From assembly GCA_008360975.2 (NCBI GenBank), contig CM039187.1, positions 19,621,495 through 19,685,494 on the forward strand: a stretch of 64,000 nucleotides of DNA, written 5' to 3'. Positions 47,869 to 60,454 of the stretch are shown in pieces; the first letter of the stretch is position 1, and the number at the start of each line of letters is the position of its first letter. The position numbers and the translations under genes are program-made. The notes below the pieces were generated by a model. It was not told the DNA's origin. It was given only the letters and a program-made list of their open reading frames with translations, and searched no databases. Origin of the DNA: Lichenostomus cassidix (Eukaryota > Chordata > Aves > Passeriformes > Meliphagidae).

Positions 47869-50800
47869 GGACAACAGTGCAATGAAGACTACTGCAGCAG
47901 AATCAGAAGAGAAATTCTATATGGTTTGCAGAAAATGTCAGATGTTAATTTGAATGCACTTTTCATATAAACAAAATACTAGAGTAGATGGTAATGGCCT
48001 AGAGAAAAATGTTTTAAAGGAATATTGTCAATGACAGAAATCATGCTGCATTGGGTTTTATGAGATAAACCTTCAAAAATTCATAGAAGAAATTGCAATG
48101 CAAAAGCATCACCTTGGCAAAAGGAATGGGTGATCTGATGGCTACCATTGAGACCAGCCTTCAACCTCAAGGTACAACTCCTGGCATTGTTGCTAGCATT
48201 TTTGGTGGAGCAATATTTATTAACATGATGACATCTGATGCTAGCAACACATTTAATGACTATGCTCTGAAAAGTTTTGTCATACCTTTGAGCCAGAGTA
48301 GCAGGCCTGTGGGCTAAGCTGTTTGTGCGGACAAAAGTCTCAAGTCTCAGATGAGAAGCAGGAAAGGAAAGGGAACCAAAAGGTTTTCCAAATGTCTACC
48401 ACCAAGCCAGCAACAGCTCTGAGGCAAGACATTGCAGGATTTACGTGCTGAAGAAGGCCCTGTTCACGGGTTTATGCACATGATAATGACAGCTGAGTTT
48501 CCTTCACCCTCAGAACCTGAATGGATTGAGAGGACACTAAGAGAAGTCCCTCCAAAGACAACACTGAATTGCATTCCCTTAGGGTCCTAATGGGTCATGC
48601 AAAGTATGTGCTGAAATTAGGGAAGATTTTATTGGTTTTTCATTCATTTTATGCTATTCATTTATTTAAATTTCCTATCATTTCTAAATGTTTATAAATT
48701 TGTGTGTATTCCTAGAACACAGCAATATGTAATAAATACACATACACCAATTTGAATTACTGCTATTAGGAAAGAGGAAGAACAATCAACTTGCGATTGT
48801 TTAGCAAAAATGCACTGGTGACATGCTACGCAACACATCGTGTTAACTCTAGAATTTTTAGTCAAACTTATTCCACTGTGATTCATTGCCTTAGCTTTTA
48901 GGACCCCTTAGACAGGAATATAAACATGGGGAAAAAAGTAACAGGGATGTGTTAACAGGATAAATAATACTGAGACAACACCAGGACTCAGATTTTAGGC
49001 AAACCACCACTGGCACCATGAAAAGGTCAAGCAGAAATTTCAGATTTTAATGTCTTTACTAGCTGACATCCTAAAACTGTTGCAAACTTCAGGCTTCATC
49101 ATGAAATCAAGAACTTTTTGTCAGTTCTGAGGTTTTTTTCTTTATTGCGCTTAGGCAGAGAAATCATAGTAGAGCCTATAAAGATCCAGTGTCACTTCAA
49201 ATCTTGCTAAGCCCTTAGCCTCACTGATATTCATCAACAGTAGGCTCTACTCCCTAATTACTATTAATTAATGCTGTGTGAAAAAATATTTCCTCTACAG
49301 CAATATCAGCATGCTTCTCTGTGTTTTGTTGTTGCTCCATCTTTGCTGCAGCAGTCTGACACATTACATATCTTAGGAACCATGGAATTAAGCAACCGGG
49401 ATGTTGGAACCAGCTGAACAGCTCAAAGCAACTACATGTTCTGGAACGTGCAAATAGATTTATATCATCTATATGAAGCATATTTTATTTAATGAACAAT
49501 AAACCAAATCTCTGTCTTATGAACTCCAATTAAACTCATGAGCTTAACCTCAAGCTGCATGCATATTAAAATAAATTCCTAGGGGTGTATTATCAACAGA
49601 AATCTGACCTGATCTCCCTTTAAAATAATCTCAATGTAATCAGTTTCTGTGCAAAAACAGAAGTCAATGCTTTCCCCCCTCTCTCTGGCTGTAAAAAGCT
49701 GGTCCGTATTAAATTAACGCGTGCCTTTGACTTCTCAGTCATTGGAGGTTGTGTCTGTGTGTGGTCTGTTCTCTCTGTAAAGCATGACCAGCAACTTGTG
49801 TGTGTCTTCCACATTTGTTCAACGGCCATGAGTGGCCCAGAGTATCTCTGCAAAGGGAGGCACATATGGCAATGATTAATGGGGGCTGAGAAGTAAATAA
49901 GCTGCCCAGGTTGTGGGGGGGACTTTAAAAGGGGCACAGAATGGAGGAGAACAAAGCTTCCCTTGAGTTTGATAATGCATTCATAACCAACTGTAAGAGC
50001 AAATGAAGAGATAGTGCCTATGCCTAAAAGCAAGAGAAAACAAATTAGGCAGATACATTATGAACCAGGATTTATACCACAATAAAAATGAAGATTATCA
50101 TATCTGGAAAGATAATAATAAAAGCATCGGCTTCCTGGCAGTTCTCAAACAGGGCTACTGGATTGTCAGAGAGAGCTTCAAACAGCCGTTGATAGAAATC
50201 AAGAGGAGAGGAACAAAAATGGTATCCCTTATATTGAACTATAGAGTTCTGTCTTGCTACTTTAGGGATTGCACCTTTCATCATAAATACCTACAAATTG
50301 TATGTGAAATGTATGTACAATAACAAAGAGCTGCACACAGAAGTATCTGCTGTGATATGCATATCATAGCTGACAAGATAAATAGGATTCAGGCTTACTT
50401 TTGTATTGATACTTGAGTACTGGCCCTCTCTCCAGGGTTAGGCTAGAAGGATCTGAAGTTGCTCAAGATGCCAGCAGCCTTATGAGGAAAATATGGGACA
50501 AAAGAATACATTAGCTTAGGCCAAAAGGCTGGAGATCAGGAGTCCTCAAGTTGTCTTCACCATGGTCTTTTTCTTCCTGCCCCTTTTCCATTTCTTGGCA
50601 GTTGTCATTTTTATCTGTGCATATGAATGGAGGAAAAGATGAGATTTCACATCTGCTGGGTTTACTTGCCATGCTGCTCATAGTGCAGTGCAACCCAGCC
50701 CTATAGCATGACCATCCCACACAGGTACCTCAAGTCTAAAGAAAAATATATGGGAACTGTAAAGCAGCAATCAATCCTACGGCCTCTACTCTAGGGATCA

Positions 50801-52370
50801 CTGAGTGCTGCTGGCCATTCTCTGGGCTTCCTCAAAACAGAAGGAAATATTCTTTAAATAGCACTCCTTTCTATGCAGATCAGATTGTGATCTATGTCTG
50901 ACCAGACCAAGTGCAAAACTCTGGGTAATTTCCAGCTGATTCGACATTTTTCTCTGTCATGGGGGCACAAGGCACCATTCAGACACTCATCCAACACCCT
51001 GATGGGTCTCAGGAGAGATGGAATCATAAACCTCTCTCAAGCAGGCTGCCTTCTTAAGGAGCAAAACTTCAACAAACTTGAAACAAGCAAGCAAGCTTTC
51101 ACATAACTTGGGTTTCCATGTTTTTTCTGCTGAAAAATCTCTATACAGCATGTCTCTGAGCTATATATATTACAGGTAAGGATCTCAGTACATCACAGCC
51201 TATACCACTCTACCATCTCTGGTACTGGCTGTGCTAAGAAGGATAAGGCTATCCAGTTCCAGGATTTGAGGCATTTAATTCGAGTTTGAGTGTATTTCAT
51301 CCACCGTGTGCAGCTTTCCTAATGCTTAGCTGAGAAGGAGACTGTCATTCATCTGACCAGGTGCATTGGTCAATTCAGATAGGGAAGAATGTAATAGTCA
51401 AAGGAAATGGTCAAAGTAATAGCTGTTTTCTAGGGTTTTTTTTTCTACTAACATTTTCGATTAGCTGTATGTTTTTACATCTTTCGCTTCTTTGGTTAAA
51501 TCTATGGTGCCACAGAAATAATTTCTTAATGCATAGGACAATTAATAGAAGAGCAATATATATTACATACTTGTGTATATATATTCTCAGGTCACTGCTA
51601 GGCTGATAAAACACTCATATGCTGCCCTCTGGTTCTGTGACATGAGCAGAGCTCCTTTACTGAATTATGATATTGCATTAATTCATTCCAGGTCCAGCTG
51701 TTAGGCAGCACAGCTACAGTTCCATTTTGATGTTCTGAGCTTTGCACATGTAATAAATCACTGTGGCAGCACAGGGATTTATGTGAACAATTTCTCATAC
51801 ATTTATACAAATTCATACACCTAGCAAAGGCTGTCTTGTTTTGCAGCTCACTTCAAACACCACCTGCAAAAGCCTGCTAAGTTTCAGGATCTGACATGTT
51901 CATTGAGTCAATTCATGCAATGAGAGATTCAGTAGGACCAAAGACTCACAGGACCTTTTGGGGAAATGCTTAACACGGAGACTCATTTTTACTTCCTTGT
52001 TCACCTTTTGGAGCCCTAAACACATTCTGTATGCTCGTGTATTGAAATCAAAGTTATAGTAATCTACGCATCTTGACTGTCCCCACGTTTTAGGGCATTC
52101 ACCATGTCCCAGTTACACAGGCATGGCAGTTACAAGCAAGCAGAAGAACCAAGTACATATTTAGCAGAGCTGATACACAGAAGAATGAAATACCTCCTGG
52201 TCCAGAGTTATGCTGAACAAAAGGGACATGTCAGGGTTTTCAGAGACACTCAGACAAATCCCACTAAAAATTGGCAAAGTGACTTCATGTTTTTTTAAAA
52301 ATACTAGCTGCAGTTATTCAAAGAACATATCAGTTAATATTTTTGGTTGTCATTACTCTGGTTAGTAAAA

Positions 52371-52515
52371 ATAGGAGCCTAAATCAGGCTCCTGAACTCA
52401 TACTGAGGCATTGAAGTAAGTGTCCTGGTTTGCAAAAGTGCTGAACACCAGCCACTCCCACTGACTCAATGAATGTGCTCAGCACCTTGCTAGCAAATCA
52501 AGCTCAAATTAGAGT
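52371..52515. repeat. Ancient inverted-repeat element (MITE-like)
   Basis: The left arm CTGGTTTGCAAAAGTGCTGA continuing ACACC (from 52424), and the right arm ending near 52505, are imperfect reverse complements. Their cores are GTGCTGAACAC and GTGCTCAGCAC, with TTTGC/GCAAA further out. Flanking GGAGCCTAAATCAGGCTCCT and the phrase CCACTCCCACTGACTCAATG match the style of an old sauropsid repeat containing TTTTCAAAAGTGCTGAGCACC and CCCATTGACTTCAATGG. Most likely a decayed non-autonomous DNA transposon. The family name is not certain. Confidence 0.5.
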
Positions 52516-55500
52516 GCTGCCATGAAGCTATTAATCAGCCAAGTCTCAAACCAAAAACAGTTCATCTGGGAAAGCAAGGAATAGAAAAAAATTAAGACTA
52601 CAGGGAAGAGTGAAGAGATTGCTCTACAAAGTCAGTTGTAGATTTTTACAAGAGATTTTTCTTCAGAAGTTTGACATTATTAATGTACATAACATAAAAC
52701 AGTTCCCCGAACAGAAGCACTTTACTCAAGTCTGCTTCAACAGCAGCAACACCAGTTTCATATAATGCACAATGCATCCCCAGAGATTTACACTAAATCA
52801 AGCTGACAAGAAAATCAAGACAGAAACCATGCAGAAGAGCTTTGAAAAATAAATCAAAAAGGCCATGCTGATTCTGCAGCACAGCTCTGTGCATAGATAA
52901 GCCAGCTTTCTCCAAAATCATCTCAGATTGTTGCTAGGCATGTGAAAATGTAGAGAGGCAGGATAGGAGCAATGTAGAGATTACATGTCATCCATGGATA
53001 TGGAAATTACCTTCACTTACATGAATTCTGTTGTAACTACTTCAGCACTACTAGTACTTCAGTGCAGTCAGGATTGGGCCCCTGTTGTCGAATATAGCAT
53101 GTTCCTCTAAAATGTTTGAACTACCACTAAATTAATTTTATGCTCACTTGATACAGGTTTTCCCAAACAATGTCTCTTCTGATTTTTTGCACAGATTTTG
53201 CACAGTTTTCTTTGCACAGATTTATATGCTTTTCACTTATATATTTTCCTGTCTTGCCTTAATACGGTTTTATAAAAGGGTAAACATTTGGTCTCTTTCC
53301 AGAGACACATGGCAGCCAAAAAGCTTTCCTAATGTGAGAAGTCTCTGGGGCAGAGGAGTCCCACATGGGACAGATCTTGCAGAAAATTCTCTGTGATGCC
53401 ACATCCCAGTCTGTGCCACCAGTGCTGGGGGTTTAGCCATATGAAAGAGGATATATCCCAGAAAAAGTCAAAGCTCTGGTGCACCCTAAGAGGTGTGAAA
53501 GACATGAAAATTCAGAAAAACTTCAAGGTTACTCTGAGTTAGATGGCAGCACGTTAAGGCCTGAAGTTTATGAGATATTTAAGTCACCAAAACCCTTCCA
53601 GTCTTTGGCTAGATCAGTGATTCTGGCCTACACATTTTGGTAGACATATCCTCCTCTGTAATTAATTTGATACAATCTTTTTTTGACAAATGTGCACTTT
53701 GAACATATTATTATTTCCTAACATATTTTTCACAAAGCTCTACATCTATTTTGTACCTTATATTCACTATTTTAGGCAGTTCCCGCCCCAAAGTCCTTGC
53801 ACTCCATGTTCCCAAGACAAGAAACAGAGTGACTAAGGGAAAAATGTATGAAAGAAGGTGGCATGAATAACAATGAAGATGGGTATGCTCCCATAAATCA
53901 GCAGTCACCATGGTCACAGATGGCCTCTAGCTTCAAGACTGCCAGGTGACAATGATTTGTAGGCAGTGCAGCAAAGACAGGCCTTGAAGAGGGTTTTGGA
54001 AGACAGTCAGGGGGTAGTTGAAGTTTGGCAGAAGATTTTACAAGAGAAGGTGTCTAAATGGAAAAATGCAGACAAATAAGGAGATAAATGTTAGTGGAAT
54101 AAAGCAAAGGAACAGAAAATCAGGTATTGCATTAAACAGTGAATGCAAGTCTTAGCAAGGAAACAGAAACTGTTACTTTTGCTTTAAGTGCCAAAGCTGG
54201 TATTTTTTTTTTAAATGAAACGTGGTTGTTCATTTGGTTTTAATTGTCCTGCTTATATTACAAGCTTACATTAACAAGCTTGTTGGGTCTTCTTCTACTT
54301 GGAAAAAATAGTGAATAACCATGTTCTGAAAATATTAATAACTTCCACTGGAAGACTGGTGAAATGCCAAGTCTATTCGTATATTGTTAAGAAACAAGGT
54401 GCACACAAAATCAATCTGATATAATAGATGCGACTTTGTCTCCCAGCTTAAACTGCTCACTTATACCATGGTTTCGTAGTTCTTACTGAATCATAACTAC
54501 TTGACATGTTACTAGTAAAATCTTTGAGGGCCAATTCTGTTGGCAAAGGTAATAGCTCTTCCTAAATTAATTGTTACAGTTGAGAAAAAACAGACAAGCT
54601 TCTGGTACTGTCAGTTTCCTAAGCCTGTGACAGAAACAATCCATCATTCCCAGAAGATTTACCTTCTCTGACCCTCTGACACCAACATCTGAATATGCCA
54701 TTTAATTTATTAGTAAAGCAACTACAGAAAATAACACAGTCTTGGGTAAGACATGGACATGTTCAGACAAGGAAGAAACTGAGGAGCCTAAATTTGATGT
54801 TTCAAATAAGCATTATACTAGAACAAATTTGCAAGCCTGGATACCGCCCTGTTTAGGTCCTGACAGAGCCCATGGATTTCAGTGGCATCTGGGAGTGATC
54901 AAAAGGAGGGAGCACTTGCAAAGACCATTCAATCATTGGAGTACTTGAAAACCATTATTCAACTTCTCTGTATATCAGCAGAGGAAGAGGAGGATGAAAA
55001 AAAACCAAACCAAAACTAATTTCCTTAAATTTCTAGGAAAGCAGAGAAAAATTTCACACCTTCCTCAGTGACATGTATTGAGGGGAAGTATCCAAACATA
55101 AACCATTACAGTTTTAAGAGCCACTCACTGGCTCATTGACTTCTCTCAATACTATTTATACTAATATACAGAATCAGCTCTTTCTTTGCAAGACAAAGAT
55201 TCTGGACATGTATCTGACTCGGAAAGGTGGCTGTTTAGAGCCTGAGTGGAGTGCTGCTGTTCAAAGAGAAACTTCAAAAAAGTTCACTGTACTTGAAATG
55301 TATACACTATGCAACATTACTGAAAAAATCCTCAACAAACTGAATCAAAGATAAAGAGCCTAACCATTAGTAACTTGGTTAGAAGGACTCTTCCACTGAC
55401 AGGTATCTGGGGTTGTTACTTAACAACCAAGTCTAACTTCAGTCTCACTTTTAATGTGGGAGATGGGCTACAGATCATTGTATTGGTGTGTTGCAAGTGG

Positions 55501-58500
55501 GAGGAAGCAGGAGCTCCCCAGGAGGGTGCCAAGTCACAGGCTGTTCTCCCATACGCAGGGTACAGAGCAGGAAGGTAGGGGAGCACAAGAGGCCCCAGTT
55601 CCTCTTGGTGCATCCAAACTGATGCTGAGCACTTCCCAAATGCTGTGCAAGGTTCATAGACAAGCTGGAACAAGACCAAAATCTTTAATGCAATCCATCT
55701 CCCTCGTCTATTTTGAGTTTGTGTCAGACAGAAGTTTGGACATGGCTAATCCTTTTTCCAATTGTAGACTATAAAATCCAGCAATCATTTAAGAGCAGGT
55801 TGCTTTTATTGGGAGCAAAAAGCAGCTAATGTCACAGTTCATAATGTCTACAAAATCCTGACCCAAATCTCCCCAAAAGCTTACAAAATTCAAATGTCAC
55901 ATTCTTGGTCTATCCCTGACAGAGACAAGGAAACTAAAGCCATTTAAACCACGTGAAGAGTCTTGGCAAACCAGTTCTGTTACTTCATTTAAAGGTCAGA
56001 ACATAGTTGCAGAAAGTGTGTTTATCCAAAACTGCTAGGCCATGAAAAGGTGGGGTTGTCACTAGCAGAAGTACATTTAGTGGGAGGTGTTATGCAGCAT
56101 GGTGGCAGCATCATTAAATATATTATTACTATTAATATTATTATATTATTTTTAATGTTTCTAGCAACATATAAGACTACACAAATAATTTGTATTTCTG
56201 CTCTCTACTAATCTGTTAATGCTCATCAGCAAATCAAAAAATTAGGATTAATTCTGAAAGTATTGCTGGTCTATTTCCTATAAAGCGTATTTTTAACCTA
56301 ATTCTCTGCACATCTTATACATCAGTATTAATATCCATTGTAAATATAAATAGAATGGAATTGTCCATTAATAAAATAGTTGTGTATTAAGACCTCTGAT
56401 CATGAACCTCAAGTCATGCACGCCACGGTTTGTCTGACCTGCAGGCAGAATGCAAACTGTAACCAAACATGATTATAGCTTTATTTTGCAAAAGGCATTA
56501 CACATAATGGCCCCTCTTTCTCAAAAACTGCTTATCAGGATAATTCACTGGTTGTGTTTTCCAAAAACCAGTGTTAGTGACTGAGGTCTTTTACAACACT
56601 CGCAGCTTTCCACAAAGTATTGAAATGAGAGATGTTTATATAAAGCTGACACCCTGAATGCACTAATCAAGTATCTCAGTGACATAAATGTCAAATAAAT
56701 TAAATCTGGTGAGGTAGAAACATGTCCTGTAGCATTTTTTACATGACATTAGGAATGCAGTAGCATGGTAGCTCAGAATAAAGCTGTACTATGTACGGAA
56801 AAGCAGCAAGACTGGAGAGGATAGCAGCAAATAGAGTGAAAATTGTTTTAAGTGATTGCTGACTGCAGGTGCCCAATTTGAATTTTCTTGTGTCTGTACT
56901 TTTTCCCTCACAAATGCTGAGTGTCTGCAGTGTGCAGCATTTTTGAAAACAGTTCTTAAGTTCCATGGATTTCAATTTAAATATATCAGGGATGAGGATT
57001 CATTCAAATGTTGGCTTTCTTTTTTCCAACTCTAACATCAGTGGAGACATTTTCAGCAAATTCTTTCATTTCTTTCCTTTTTCTGACAAAGACGAATTAC
57101 TTAGTAGGAGCTCAACAATATTCTGGTTTCCCTGATTATGTAACTAAATAGTCATAAAACAAACCAAGGATGGGCTCAGCACAGCTACCATGGAATGGGG
57201 GAATTAAGCTGATCTGTCACTGCCTTCTGGGTGACAATAGAAAAGGCCCTTCTCTGACTCATCTCCTGCCTCTGCATAGTGCTGGTTGAAATTTATTCCT
57301 CCTTTGTAAAAATTGGGTGTTCACTTTTTTTTCCCTCCACCCCTCTATGGCTAGAGCTGCATCTCACACAGTATTATGTTGACAGATTCTTCTGTTTCAA
57401 AGCAGCTGCTAAAACACACCTCAGGAATTAATTTCTCTTAGCATCAAGAGCCCTGGCTGGTGGTGTCAGAATGCAGTATTCCCTTGTCACAGCCTTGAGG
57501 TCACTTTACATAAAGCTGTAGCATAAGGAAAACATTGAAGTTTCCCCAGAGGTGCCATTTGATCACAAAACAGAGTATATGTCTCAGAGAACCATCTATG
57601 GATTTACAGTAAATGCTGAGAAAAATCTAGAAAAATCAGTGCTAACCTATTTTCATCTATTCATATTTTAAATTAATGTTAAAGTTATATATCAAAGGTG
57701 AAGTCATCCAGTAGCATATTACCACACCCCTTTATCTCCCAGATGCATACCTTGTTTTCTCTCAGATAATTGCTACACAAAGACTGTAAGTCTGTCAAAT
57801 ATAATAGGAGTGGGAAAGGGGGCTGTTATGCAATGTTTTTGTATTCCAAATACCACCTAAAGACTGGACCGTACAGGTGAAAGAGTAATTGTTTTTAGCT
57901 ATCATATTCTGCACATGGCTTCTCACAATAAGCACAAACTTCTTTACAAGTAATTGCAACAAAGGGCAGATGAAGGACAAATCTATTCACTTTGTGCTGA
58001 TCTACACTTAGCACAGCATCTGACAAAAAAACTTACTCTCCAGCTGCTGGTTATATGCAAACTTGCATTTGTTACAAGCTTATATGTGAATTTCCCAACA
58101 TGAATGAGAGCAGTAGGACTTGAATGAACTTTCACAATCTGTGTCAGAACCAGCAGTGGAAGGAAACTTGTCTCCCAAGTCAGTGCATCACTGACGTGAT
58201 GTTGATGTTGCAGCACCAGTTCTGGAGGGGAGGCTGCACAGTGGAGGTTCAACTGCATCTAAGTGGATGGTATTGGTTGGGCAAATTCAGGGTTTTCCTC
58301 TTTGTGAATGCTTTTTGCAGCTGCTAAAGGGTCTGCTAGGTGCCTCAGCTTCTAGTGCTCCAGCCAAGACAGGTGCCAGAGACCTCCTCTGCAACAGAAA
58401 TGTCATGGCCTAGTGCCTTCCAGACAAAAACAAGCAAATCCTAGAGACTCTAAATCAGCTCTATCCCATTGAGAGCTGTACTATTTATAGATCCTCTAGC

Positions 58501-59217
58501 AATCAGTCCACACATAAGCAACTTCAGCATTAATTAGTCATAGCATAGATGCCATTAATTTTTCCACTACAGTTTATATAATTTTGCCAATGAATACATC
58601 CAATTTCAGCTTGAAATCATCTGAAGGTTTCAAAGCAGTAAATCACTGCAGCATGAGACTATCTGACTGCATTGATGAAGAGGTGTCACCCAAATCTCTT
58701 TTATGGGAATTCCAGAGACCAAATCTCTTCCTATTGTAGCATGTCCCAAGAGGCTGCAGAGAATGGCTTTCCCCAGCAAAGATGACCCTGGGTCTGTTCA
58801 ACAATGATAAGAGTTCAAACTGCTAGCAATTTTATCCTGCGTTGCCTTTAGCAACACTGATATGAAAATAATGTTAGATACCCTGGTGATAACAACTCTT
58901 GGAGTCCTAGCTGGGCTATTTTAAAAGAGAAAAAAGGCTTTCTCTTTTGCTAGAACAGACACAGAGCAAAAAAGGTTGCAAAAGCAATACCTGCCTGCCA
59001 TTTAAATGGACTTGCCTGTACTGTTGTTGTGTGCTCCTGCAGCAGCATTACTCAAACGTTGCCTCGTTCTGCTTCAGCTGCCAGGCTCTGGGAATGGGGC
59101 AGTGTTTTTGCAGCAATGCCATCTGCTCCTTTCCAGTCATGAAGGATCTTGAGGATAAGCTAGCAGGAGAGGTGATTTACTGCATTCCTCCCACCACCAT
59201 GTACTGTATTTCCCTGT
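52516..59217. other. Non-coding, nothing firm
   Basis: No supported gene. The frame at 55136-55354 (72 aa) is protein-like but lacks usable splice sites. The frame at 54742-54948 lies in a stretch with faint similarity to old sauropsid repeats. Around 56101-56150 is an ATT-rich low-complexity patch. Remaining frames are short. Confidence 0.4.
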
Positions 59218-59315
59218 TGTCGCTGACTTGCTTTTTAGTTACAGGCAAGTCCCTTAGCCCCATGCTCATTTCTCTTCCACAGTTTACAGGAAGCAGAATA
59301 GGATGAAAATTACTG
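59218..59315 (+). repeat. Probable MIR-like SINE relic, forward
   Basis: CTGACTTGCTTTTTAGTTAC, AGGCAAGTCCCTTAGCCCCA, then CTCTTCCACAGTTTACAGGA and AATAGGATGAAAATTACT follow the forward MIR order (GACTTGCTGTGTGACCTTGGGCAAGTCACTTAACC, CTCAGTTTCCCCATCTGTAAAATGGGAT). It explains the C-terminal half of the 119-aa frame at 58947-59306. Confidence 0.4.
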
Positions 59316-60304
59316 TCCTAATGACCTTCAAGTTGGACCTGGCCTGGCATAGCATCTCTAATAAAGCCACCAGAATCATTGTGCAAGGCTGGTACAGTTT
59401 CAAGTAACTGCTAGTGTTGTCATCAGGACTCCATCCACTGTGCACTTTCTGTAGCTACACGTGCTGTCACTAGCATGGATTGATCCACAATACAGTATTT
59501 CATAACAAAAGCTTACAGGAATCAAATACCAGAAAATTTGTGGTCATCATATTACAGTTTACTACCACAATAATTTTGTGGCTTGCACTGAAGTTTTACT
59601 ACTGCTTTCTAAGCAAACTCTCCAGAAAAATGAAAGAATTTTCTGTGCTTTAGTAAATGCTGTTCAAGGAACAAGCCAACCTCCAGCAGGAAAAGGAAAC
59701 CCCTGCAGTATTGGCTGGGAGACATGCCACAGTATTTCATTAAAAGGAATAGAAAATTGATGATAATTTCTATCTACATGGTGTGTATTCAAACACTCAT
59801 TAAAGCGTTCATTGTTCAAACCACACACTAAAATCACAGTTAGCCCAATAAATTTCAGTTGCTCTGACCGGTCTCCTAGAATCCCTGGACTTGTAAAGCA
59901 TTTTGCAATATGTATAAAAATCCCATTTTTGTTACAGTTGTTGCTAACCTAGTATCAAGCCACTGCTAAACATTTCTAAGCCCAAAGACCTGCACCCAAA
60001 GAGCAAGGATGTAGGAGTACTGCTAAGAAGCTTCTCACTTCTAACAAGTCAAATTGACCTCTTGAAGAAACAGCAAGTGCTTCTGCATTTAGTTTCTGCC
60101 ACTAGTTTTTCTAATTCTTTCTGAAACAAACCCAGTCAAAATTATTTGTTTTTAATAGAAAAGAGATCACTGAGATTGATGGAAGGAGAGACAGGTGAAA
60201 GGTGAAATACCTAAGTAGTGCACGTGGATGGCTATTTGTGTCACTGTTAGGAATAAGACAGTCACACAGGATCTAGAGAACAGAGGAAATACTTTTGGCT
60301 ACAG
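59316..60304. other. Non-coding, nothing recognised
   Basis: Short frames only. The far end (TACTTTTGGCTACAG) is the acceptor of the next candidate exon. Confidence 0.4.
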
Positions 60305-60454
60305 AATTAGATTGTTTACATTTAGATGAGCAACTTCAGGAAGAGGTTACAGATTCATACAGTACTCAGGAGGATAAATGCTTACTGGAGGATAGTGGAG
60401 CATTACTGTCAGAGATGGTACTATTTACAAGACACAGAAGTCTCACAGTTAGGG
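60305..60454 (+). CDS. Candidate exon, acidic segment, unidentified
   Basis: This 150-bp segment has an acceptor-like ACTTTTGGCTACAG ending at 60304 and a donor AGGG|GTAAAC at 60455. It is a symmetrical phase 1-1 piece. The frame encodes an acidic, Leu-rich, helix-prone stretch (LDCLHLDEQLQEEVTDSYST, then a Glu/Asp-rich part and a basic end). Phase would allow direct joining to the candidate exon ending at 44311. The pyrimidine tract of the acceptor is short and the donor is only moderate. No family was recognised. Without a spliced transcript this remains a guess. Confidence 0.25.

Larger units (their letters stand above)
46704..52370. other. Non-coding with minor repeats
   Basis: Contains a GTAT/GTAC-type simple repeat (47426-47453) and a degenerate CCCATGCA repeat (47797-47868). 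A somewhat CpG-retaining stretch at about 49690-49960 (with AACGCGTGCCTTTGACTTCT) could be a conserved regulatory element. The 74-aa frame at 48093-48317 and the 137-aa minus frame at 49620-50033 are not supported as genes. Confidence 0.4.

Noticed and set aside
48093..48317. 74-aa frame with Gly/Thr/Ala-rich, rather protein-like sequence, considered as a processed pseudogene
   Set aside because: No parent gene recognised, no poly(A) tail or flanking duplication, and the frame does not begin at ATG.
55136..55354. 72-aa protein-like frame
   Set aside because: No acceptor or donor at suitable positions and no family resemblance.
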